Assembly: GCA_020860025.1 (NCBI GenBank)
Contig: JAJBVC010000192.1
Span: forward strand, 1 to 10,533
Source of the DNA: Clostridiales bacterium
Lineage (GTDB): Bacteria > Bacillota > Clostridia > Oscillospirales > Acutalibacteraceae
Length of the DNA: 10,533 bases
Reading direction: 5' to 3'
The translations under genes and the position numbers were made by a program. Positions 4,974-10,533 of this stretch are shown piece after piece (position 1 is the stretch's first letter; each line of letters starts with the position of its first letter). A model generated the notes under the pieces. It was not told where the DNA came from and did no database searches. It was given only the letters and a program-made list of their open reading frames with translations.

Positions 4974-6797
4974 TTATTTTTTTCTGCTTTCGGCTTTTAG
5001 TCTTAATGATTTATCAAGAATAGTTTTGCGCAGTCTTATTGATTTAGGCGTAACCTCAAGAAGTTCATCATCCGCCAGAAATTCCATACTCTGCTCAAGC
5101 GAAAGAGTAGTAGGCGGAACGAGCTTTAAAGCCTCGTCAGAGCCGCTTGCACGAGTATTTGTAACGTGCTTTTTCTTGCATACGTTGCATACAATATCCT
5201 CATCCTTTGCACACTCTCCGACAATCATACCCTCGTATACTTCAACGCCCGGGCCCAAAAAGAGTTTACCACGATCCTGAGTGTTCCAAAGTCCATAGCC
5301 TGTAGTGGTTCCTGTTTCGTGAACAACGATAGAACCACGGTTTCTTGTGGCGATGTCGCCCTTGTATTCCTCATAGCCCGCAAAAAGCTGATTCATAATG
5401 CCGTTACCGTTAGTGTCTGTTAAGAATTCGCTGCGGTAGCCGATTAAGCCACGTGACGGTATTTTTATTTCCAAATGGGTCATACCTGTTGAGCGTGTGT
5501 CCATATTTTCAATTTCGCCCTTGCGTGAGCAAAGCTTTTCCATAACAGTGCCGACATATTCCTCCGGTACTTCGATAATTGCAAGCTCCATAGGCTCAAG
5601 CGTTTTGCCGTCGTCACTCTTTTTAAGAATAACCTGCGGACGTGATACCTGAAATTCATAATTTTCTCTTCTCATCGTTTCAATGAGAATTGAAAGGTGA
5701 AGCTCGCCTCTGCCCGATACCTTAAAGGTGTCCATTGAATCTGTTTCTTCAACACGCATAGATACATTCGTTTCAACCTCTTTAAAGAGTCTGTCACGCA
5801 GATTACGTGAGGTTACGTATTTACCCTCTTTGCCGGCAAACGGCGAGTCGTTTACAATGAAATTCATTGAAATAGTCGGCTCGTCAATTTTTACAAACGG
5901 CAGCGGTTCAATATGCTCGGGGTCGCAGGCTGTTTCGCCTATATTTAAATCGGCAACGCCGGCAACGCAGATTAAATCGCCGAAATGAGCCTCTGTACAG
6001 TCAGAGCGTTTCAGACCCTCAAACTGATAAATTTTTGAAAAACGTATATTTTCGTTAGTTCCGTCCTGTTTACAAAGCACATACGGAGTGTTTACCTTAA
6101 TAGTGCCTCGTTCAACTCTTCCGACACCGATTCTGCCAACATAGTCGTCATATTCAAGAGAGGAAAACAGGATTTGCGCAGGCCCATCGCCGTCTCCCTG
6201 AGGAGATGGAATATACTCTAAAATAGCGTCAAGAAGCGGTCGCATATCACCGCTTCTGTCATTTGGATTGAGACTTGAATATCCCTCACGTGCGGAAGCA
6301 TATACAACAGGGAAGTCAATTTGTTCATCGTCTGCACCAAGCTCAATAAATAAATCAAGAACCTCATCAACAACCTCTGACGGCCTTGCACCCTCACGGT
6401 CAATCTTGTTTACGACAACAAGAGGTGTTTTGTGAAGACCAAGCGCCTTTTTTAAAACAAAACGTGTTTGAGGCATACAGCCCTCAAATGCATCAACAAG
6501 AAGTAAAACGCCGTCTACCATAGTAAGTATACGTTCAACCTCTCCGCCGAAGTCAGCGTGGCCCGGCGTGTCAACAATATTTATTTTGGTGTCTTTATAG
6601 TGAATTGACGTATTTTTGGAAAGGATTGTAATACCTCTTTCTCTTTCCAAATCGTTGGAGTCCATAACACGCTCCTGAACCTCTTCGTTCTCACGGAAAA
6701 TACCGCTTTGGTGCAGCATTTCATCAACGAGCGTCGTTTTGCCGTGGTCAACGTGGGCTATAATAGCAATATTTTTTATATCTTTTCTTATACTCAA
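4974..6797 (-). CDS. typA: Ribosome-associated translational GTPase TypA/BipA
   Basis: A 607-aa EF-G-like GTPase that binds the ribosome and helps 50S assembly, stress and low-temperature growth in other bacteria. The G domain shows G1 AHVDHGKT (14-21), switch I/G2 RGITI (54-58), G3 DTPGH (76-80) and G4 NKID (130-133). The beta-barrel domain follows (about 205-295), then the EF-G-like domains III and V (GRGELHLSILIETMRREN, SRKGEIENM), and the BipA-specific C-terminal domain with TRNRGSIVVHETG and YGLWNTQDRG. The length matches the family. The start is TTG at 6797: AGGTGA lies 6 nt upstream (6804-6809) and the TTG overlaps the TGA stop of the DUF1653 gene in the string TTGA, a coupling arrangement. 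No missing key residue is seen. Cytosolic; part of the gltX operon. Confidence 0.97.
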   Translation of the reverse strand: MSIRKDIKNIAIIAHVDHGKTTLVDEMLHQSGIFRENEEVQERVMDSNDLERERGITILSKNTSIHYKDTKINIVDTPGHADFGGEVERILTMVDGVLLLVDAFEGCMPQTRFVLKKALGLHKTPLVVVNKIDREGARPSEVVDEVLDLFIELGADDEQIDFPVVYASAREGYSSLNPNDRSGDMRPLLDAILEYIPSPQGDGDGPAQILFSSLEYDDYVGRIGVGRVERGTIKVNTPYVLCKQDGTNENIRFSKIYQFEGLKRSDCTEAHFGDLICVAGVADLNIGETACDPEHIEPLPFVKIDEPTISMNFIVNDSPFAGKEGKYVTSRNLRDRLFKEVETNVSMRVEETDSMDTFKVSGRGELHLSILIETMRRENYEFQVSRPQVILKKSDDGKTLEPMELAIIEVPEEYVGTVMEKLCSRKGEIENMDTRSTGMTHLEIKIPSRGLIGYRSEFLTDTNGNGIMNQLFAGYEEYKGDIATRNRGSIVVHETGTTTGYGLWNTQDRGKLFLGPGVEVYEGMIVGECAKDEDIVCNVCKKKHVTNTRASGSDEALKLVPPTTLSLEQSMEFLADDELLEVTPKSIRLRKTILDKSLRLKAESRKK

Positions 6798-6809
6798 AAT
6801 TCATCACCT
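6794..6809 (-). promoter_or_regulatory. Ribosome site and stop/start overlap fixing the TTG start of typA
   Basis: AGGTGA (6804-6809) followed by 6 nt and TTG (6795-6797); the TTG shares bases with the TGA stop (6794-6796) of the preceding gene. The same AGGTGA site is used by gltX. No in-frame ATG is available nearby (the ATG at 6803 is in another frame), so TTG is the start. Confidence 0.8.
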
Positions 6810-7021
6810 GATTTTACTTTTTCAAATCTTAAAAAGGTTTTTCCGTCACGTGTTACAGTTTCTGTAAAATTGCTCAGCGGGCGTACCCAAGTGTCGCCCT
6901 TTTCAATATTTTCGTAAACTACAATATCCTGTAAATTTTCGCAGTCCTTTGCTATTGCCGTAACTCTGTAGACGTTACCCTTAAAATGGCGGTATATATC
7001 GCCTTTACAAACATTACTCAT
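6794..7021 (-). CDS. DUF1653 family protein (75 aa)
   Basis: A short soluble protein of the DUF1653 family (PF07866), whose function is unknown. The family pattern is clear: YRHFKGNVYRV (10-20), IVVYEN (33-38), WVRPLSNFTETV (45-56) and the closing RFEKV. It is predicted to be a small all-beta domain. The ATG at 7021 gives the expected N-terminus; upstream alternatives run into glnS. The ribosome site is weak (GGGCAGG, ending 6 nt before the ATG), and the gene starts only 13 nt after the glnS stop, so reinitiation is likely. Its end encodes the typA ribosome site (codons for S-G-D) and its TGA overlaps the typA TTG. The tight link with glnS and typA suggests cotranslation but does not prove a shared function. 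Confidence 0.9.
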   Translation of the reverse strand: MSNVCKGDIYRHFKGNVYRVTAIAKDCENLQDIVVYENIEKGDTWVRPLSNFTETVTRDGKTFLRFEKVKSGDEF

Positions 7022-7034
7022 ACGTACCTGCCCG

Positions 7035-8723
7035 TTACTTTTTAGCAATTTTAAAGCCGTCACGCAGTGCAACGGTGCGGTTGAATACCGGATTCTCCTC
7101 GGTTGAATCCTGATCCTTGCAGAAATATCCGTTTCTCATAAACTGATACTTTGCACCGACAGGGCAGTCGGCAAGAGCTTTTTCGGCATAGCCGTATGCT
7201 TTTTTGAGCGAATCGGGATTAAGGTTGTCCTTAAAGGATGAAACGCCCTCCTCGTCGCTCGGATTTTCAACATTGAAAAGTCTTTCGTAAAGTCTGATTT
7301 CAACAGGCACATTTTCCGCTGCCGAAACCCAGTGAATCGTTCCCTTAACCTTTCTTCCATCGGGAGCGTCGCCGCCGAGTGTTTGCGGGTCGTAAGTGCA
7401 GTGAACGCAGCAAACCTCGCCGTTTTCGTCTAAATCATAGCCTGTGCAAGTTACATAATACGCCTTGTAAAGTCTTACCTCGTTACCGACAAAAAGACGG
7501 CGGTATTTTTTTATAGGCTCAATCATAAAGTCATTTTTCTCAATCCAAAGCTCTTTTGAAAACGGCATTACTCTTGTTGAGTATTCTGGATGGTCAGGGT
7601 GGTATTCGCACTCTATATTTTCAATTTTATCATCGGGATAATTGTCAATAACAAGCTTCAATGGGTCGATAACAGCCATAGCCCTTGGGGAATTTGCACC
7701 GAGATTATCACGAACGCAAGCCTCAAGAAGCGCAAAATCAATAACACTGTATGCTTTTGAAACTCCTATTCTTTCGCAAAAATCACGTATAGCCTCAGCA
7801 GGATAGCCACGTCTGCGCATTCCGCTGATTGTAGCCATTCTTGGGTCGTTCCAGCCGTCAACAATGCCGTCCTGTACAAGCTTTAAGCATTTACGCTTAG
7901 ATGTAAGCGTATAGTTCAAATTCATTCTTGCAAATTCAATCTGCCTTGGCTTTTCCCATTCAATAAGCTCGTTTACAAACCAGTCGTAAAGCGGTCTGTG
8001 ATTCTCAAATTCAAGAGAGCATAAAGAATGTGTTACACGTTCATATGCGTCGGAAAGCGGATGAGCAAAGTCGTACATAGGATAAACGCACCATTTGTCA
8101 CCCGTTCTGTGGTGGTGAGCATACATAATTCTGTAGATAATTGGGTCACGCATATTGAGATTGGGAGACGCCATATCAATTTTAGCACGAAGCACCTTAG
8201 AACCTTCGGGGAATTCACCATTTGTCATACGCTCAAAAAGGTCGAGGTTTTCTTCGATACTTCTGTCTCTGTACGGCGAATTTTTACCTGGCTGTGTCAA
8301 TGTTCCACGATATTCTCTTATTTCATCAGGCGTAAGGTCGCAGACGTATGCTTTTCCTTTTTTAATGAGCTTTATTGCACATTCATAAATAAAGTCGAAA
8401 TAGTCCGAAGCATAGTAAACATTGTCCCACTCAAAGCCGAGCCACTTAATATCCTCTTCTATTGCATCAACGTATTCCGTATCCTCTTTAATCGGGTTAG
8501 TATCATCAAATCTTAAATTGCATACGCCGTTGTATTTTTCTTTTACGCCGAAGTTAATGCATATTGCTTTTGCATGACCGATATGCAGATAACCGTTAGG
8601 TTCGGGAGGAAAACGTGTTTGAATACTTTTGTATTTTCCCTGAGCCAAATCCTCGTCAATGAAGTCGTGAATGAAATTGGAATATTCTTTTGTTTCCTCT
8701 GATTTTTCATTAAGCTGTGCCAT
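7035..8723 (-). CDS. glnS: Glutaminyl-tRNA synthetase
   Basis: A class I aminoacyl-tRNA synthetase (562 aa) that charges tRNA-Gln directly with glutamine in the cytosol. PPEPNGYLHIGHAKA holds the HIGH motif (47-50); DDTNP, YDFAHPLSDA and SLCSLEFENHRPLYDW are GlnRS hallmarks that separate it from GluRS. The KMSKS-type loop reads LTSKRK (273-278), with Thr where many relatives have Met or Leu. The C-terminal anticodon-binding beta-barrels fill residues from about 335. Length fits plain GlnRS; there is no YqeY-like C-terminal extension as seen in some bacteria. The ATG at 8723 has a very strong AAGGAGGAG (8729-8737) 5 nt upstream, which lies within the last codons of gltX, and the gltX stop TAA shares its last A with this ATG. 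It is therefore coupled to gltX. Confidence 0.97.
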   Translation of the reverse strand: MAQLNEKSEETKEYSNFIHDFIDEDLAQGKYKSIQTRFPPEPNGYLHIGHAKAICINFGVKEKYNGVCNLRFDDTNPIKEDTEYVDAIEEDIKWLGFEWDNVYYASDYFDFIYECAIKLIKKGKAYVCDLTPDEIREYRGTLTQPGKNSPYRDRSIEENLDLFERMTNGEFPEGSKVLRAKIDMASPNLNMRDPIIYRIMYAHHHRTGDKWCVYPMYDFAHPLSDAYERVTHSLCSLEFENHRPLYDWFVNELIEWEKPRQIEFARMNLNYTLTSKRKCLKLVQDGIVDGWNDPRMATISGMRRRGYPAEAIRDFCERIGVSKAYSVIDFALLEACVRDNLGANSPRAMAVIDPLKLVIDNYPDDKIENIECEYHPDHPEYSTRVMPFSKELWIEKNDFMIEPIKKYRRLFVGNEVRLYKAYYVTCTGYDLDENGEVCCVHCTYDPQTLGGDAPDGRKVKGTIHWVSAAENVPVEIRLYERLFNVENPSDEEGVSSFKDNLNPDSLKKAYGYAEKALADCPVGAKYQFMRNGYFCKDQDSTEENPVFNRTVALRDGFKIAKK

Positions 8724-8737
8724 TATTTCTCCTCCTT
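8723..8737 (-). promoter_or_regulatory. glnS ribosome site inside the gltX C-terminal codons
   Basis: AAGGAGGAG (8729-8737) encodes Lys-Glu-Glu near the end of GluRS and is also the strongest Shine-Dalgarno in the window, 5 nt before the glnS ATG. The gltX TAA (8723-8725) and glnS ATG overlap by one base (TAATG), a reinitiation arrangement that should keep the two synthetases in step. Confidence 0.85.
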
Positions 8738-10384
8738 ATAAAAAGCGATTGCATTATCAATTCTTTTCTGTACTCGTTCATTTCCAAGCAGTGCCGTAAT
8801 TGCAAAAAGGTCGGGAGTGTTTGTCCTGCCTGTCAAAGCAACACGAATTATTGTAGATACATCGCCGACATGACCTTCAAATTTATCGGGCTCCTGCTTA
8901 AATTCCTTAACATTCGGAGTACAGCCGACAGGGGCGCATATGCTTTTGATTTTTTCAAACCAAGCGTCTTTATCATCATTCAAATCAACAATATCCTTGT
9001 AAAGTTCAAGAACCTTGATTGCAAGCGACGGTGTTGCATTGCCGCAAAGCTCGTAATTTTCTTTAAAGGTTTCATCATACATATATGAAATATAATCGGG
9101 AATGTCAGACCATTTTGAAATATCCTTTCTCGGCTTTTTATTGCCACGGTCAATATTTAAAACAGCTTTTGCATATTCCTCGTCATTTGCATATAACCGA
9201 GCAAGTGTCGGGCAAAATTCCTTTGCCCATTCGTTTGATTTTTCAAAAACTTCGTCAGACGTCATTTGGCTTATAACATTTTTTGAAACGTCAATGAGCT
9301 TTGCCATATCGAAAAGTGCGCCCGAAACGCTTATCTTTTTAAGGTTGAACGGAAATTCGCTTATCGGAGCCGTTTTGTTAGCTCTGCGCCAATCCTCAAA
9401 GTTACTGTTTAGTAATGTCAAAATATATTCGCAAACGCTTTCCTGAGGAAATCCCTGCTCAATATAGTAGGAAACCGCCGCTTCGGGGTCTTTTCTTTTG
9501 GAAAGCTTACGCTTTCCGCCGTTTTCCTCTTTCATAATAGGGGAAACGTGAGCGTATTTGACGCTTTTGAAGCCGAGCATTTTGAAAAGCTGTATGTGAA
9601 GCGGCATACTTGCAATCCATTCGTCGCCTCTGATTACGTGAGTTGTTCTCATTAAATGGTCGTCAACAGCGTGGGCAAAATGATATGTCGGAATACCGTT
9701 TGCCTTTAAAAGTACGATGTCAATTACATTTTCAGGCATTTCAATTTTGCCTTTTATCAAATCCTCAAAAACAACCTTTCCCTCAGTGTTTACGGGAGTT
9801 TTAAGGCGTAGTGTCCACTCTGAACCGCTGTCTATTTTTGCCTTTACCTCATCAAAGGTCAAGTTGCGGCATTTCGCATATTTTCCGTAGTAGCCCTTTA
9901 TAGGCTCTCCGTCCTGAGCCGCACGAATTTCGTCAAGCTCTTCAGCTGAGCAAAAGCACGGATAGGCAAGTCCTTTTTCAACCAAATCTTTTGCATATGC
10001 GTGATAGATGCTTTCTCTTTGGCTTTGAATATATGGGCCGTAGTCGCCTATTTGAGTCGAGTCTGATATAACGCCCTCGTCATTGATTATTCCGTATGTT
10101 TTAAGACCGTTCAGCATAACCTCAACGGCACCGTCTACTTTCCTTTTTTGGTCTGTATCCTCTATTCTTACATAAAAAGCGCCGTTTGTCTGCTTAGCCG
10201 TAAGGTAAGCCGCCATACACGTAAAAAGATGTCCGAAATGAAGATAACCCGTAGGACTTGGAGAAAATCTTGTAACTCTTGCGCCTTCCTTTAAATTTCT
10301 CGGAGGATAAAGAGCTTCATAATCGTCAGGTGTTTTTGTAATCTGTGGAAACAAAAGGCTTGCCAATGCTTTATAATCTGTCAT
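8723..10384 (-). CDS. gltX: Glutamyl-tRNA synthetase, long (~550 aa) type
   Basis: A class I synthetase (553 aa) that charges tRNA-Glu. FSPSPTGYLHFGHL carries the HIGH motif (49-52), RIEDTD follows, HVIRGDEW (249-256) is family-typical, and the KMSKS loop reads KLSKRKD (293-298). CFC (143-145) with C172 may be a zinc site as in several GluRS. The C-terminal part is the helical anticodon-binding domain ending VALTGRTNTPDLF and LLGNERVQKRI. It is about 80 residues longer than the E. coli enzyme, with ~35 extra residues before the Rossmann fold. I start it at the ATG at 10384, which has AGGTGA (10389-10394) 4 nt upstream; the ATG at 10408 has no ribosome site. It is the first gene of the operon and is coupled to glnS. 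As glnS is present, mischarging of tRNA-Gln is not required here, but discrimination cannot be read from the sequence. Confidence 0.96.
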   Translation of the reverse strand: MTDYKALASLLFPQITKTPDDYEALYPPRNLKEGARVTRFSPSPTGYLHFGHLFTCMAAYLTAKQTNGAFYVRIEDTDQKRKVDGAVEVMLNGLKTYGIINDEGVISDSTQIGDYGPYIQSQRESIYHAYAKDLVEKGLAYPCFCSAEELDEIRAAQDGEPIKGYYGKYAKCRNLTFDEVKAKIDSGSEWTLRLKTPVNTEGKVVFEDLIKGKIEMPENVIDIVLLKANGIPTYHFAHAVDDHLMRTTHVIRGDEWIASMPLHIQLFKMLGFKSVKYAHVSPIMKEENGGKRKLSKRKDPEAAVSYYIEQGFPQESVCEYILTLLNSNFEDWRRANKTAPISEFPFNLKKISVSGALFDMAKLIDVSKNVISQMTSDEVFEKSNEWAKEFCPTLARLYANDEEYAKAVLNIDRGNKKPRKDISKWSDIPDYISYMYDETFKENYELCGNATPSLAIKVLELYKDIVDLNDDKDAWFEKIKSICAPVGCTPNVKEFKQEPDKFEGHVGDVSTIIRVALTGRTNTPDLFAITALLGNERVQKRIDNAIAFYKEEK

Positions 10385-10495
10385 AATTTCACCTATATCT
10401 ATATACATTATTAAAGACGATACAGTTTATGTCGAATTTAAGTTCGTCTTTTTTGCCTGTCAAAAATATACAGGCGTTATTTCCTATAAAAAATA
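10385..10495 (-). promoter_or_regulatory. Structured leader of the gltX operon
   Basis: About 110 nt lie between the predicted transcription start (~10495) and the gltX ATG. Read on the minus strand there is a small hairpin GCCTGT/ACAGGC (10470-10475 with 10455-10460, 9-nt loop) and then a longer-range stem AAAGACGA/TCGTCTTT (10444-10451 with 10413-10420). Neither is followed by a U-run on this strand. A second possible promoter, TTGACA (10458-10463) with a poor TAAATT 17 nt on, sits inside the first hairpin. No T-box sequence is seen. A regulatory role is a guess. Confidence 0.3.
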
Positions 10496-10501
10496 CATAA
10501 T

Positions 10502-10530
10502 ATTATCTCACATCTTTAAGAATTATTCAA
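10502..10530 (-). promoter_or_regulatory. Probable sigma-A promoter of the gltX-glnS-DUF1653-typA-hemW operon
   Basis: On the minus strand: -35 TTGAAT (10525-10530), a 17-nt spacer and -10 GATAAT (10502-10507) preceded by TGA, an extended -10. Spacing is ideal and the position is right for the whole downstream operon, in which no later gap is large enough for an obvious promoter. Confidence 0.6.
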
Positions 10531-10533
10531 TAT

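Noticed and set aside
8028..8516. 162-aa plus-strand ORF opposite glnS, with other antisense ORFs at 35-583, 5026-5280 and 8717-9088
   Set aside because: All lie fully opposite conserved coding sequence and lack ribosome sites and recognisable protein features.
10385..10408. ATG at 10408 as gltX start
   Set aside because: No ribosome site precedes it, while the ATG at 10384 has AGGTGA at good distance.
10413..10451. Possible plus-strand intrinsic terminator (AAAGACGA/TCGTCTTT then Ts)
   Set aside because: The stem is 8 bp with a 23-nt loop and no plus-strand gene precedes it; more likely part of the minus-strand leader.
10385..10533. T-box riboswitch upstream of the synthetase operon
   Set aside because: No T-box sequence, no terminator/antiterminator pair with U-run, and the leader is too short for a standard T-box.

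Overview
The window looks like an ordinary chromosomal housekeeping region of a low-GC Firmicute, most likely a Clostridia-class anaerobe. The Oscillospiraceae/Ruminococcaceae group is my guess from the kind of genes present, not from any search. Supporting signs are AT-rich A-ending codon use, strong AGGAG-type ribosome binding sites, TTG starts, a fused RibF, and a GlnRS next to a long (~550 aa) GluRS. No insertion sequence, phage gene, CRISPR array, tRNA or rRNA is visible.

Left part (1-3364). The 3' part of ribF (FMN/FAD synthesis) runs in from outside the window and overlaps a TTG-started HAD-family phosphatase, which ends in a clear intrinsic terminator. A converging minus-strand gene encodes a 129-residue, four-helix membrane protein of the 'putative ABC transporter permease' type. 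It diverges from cca (tRNA CCA-end nucleotidyltransferase with an HD domain). The space between the two starts holds a 10-bp perfect inverted repeat that overlaps the likely cca promoter. cca ends at a 13-bp perfect hairpin that can serve both strands.

Middle part (3365-3913). Two small overlapping minus-strand genes of unknown function sit here: a 52-aa protein (3685-3843), short enough to be missed easily, and an 83-aa basic/acidic protein (3450-3701). The ribosome binding site of the first lies in the 3' arm of a 16-bp hairpin with a U-run that also looks like the terminator of the operon behind it.

Right part (3914-10533). One compact minus-strand operon reads gltX - glnS - DUF1653 gene - typA/bipA - hemW. 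gltX and glnS overlap by 1 nt, glnS and the DUF1653 gene are 13 nt apart, the DUF1653 gene and typA overlap by 4 nt, and typA and hemW are 34 nt apart. It makes the two class I synthetases for Glu and Gln, a small DUF1653 protein, the ribosome-associated GTPase BipA, and the radical-SAM haem chaperone HemW. A good extended -10 promoter lies at the right edge, followed by a ~110-nt leader with two hairpins.

I do not see a convincing undescribed multi-gene system. The best leads are the two-small-gene cassette with its hidden ribosome binding site, the symmetric promoter/operator between cca and its divergent neighbour, and the structured gltX leader.
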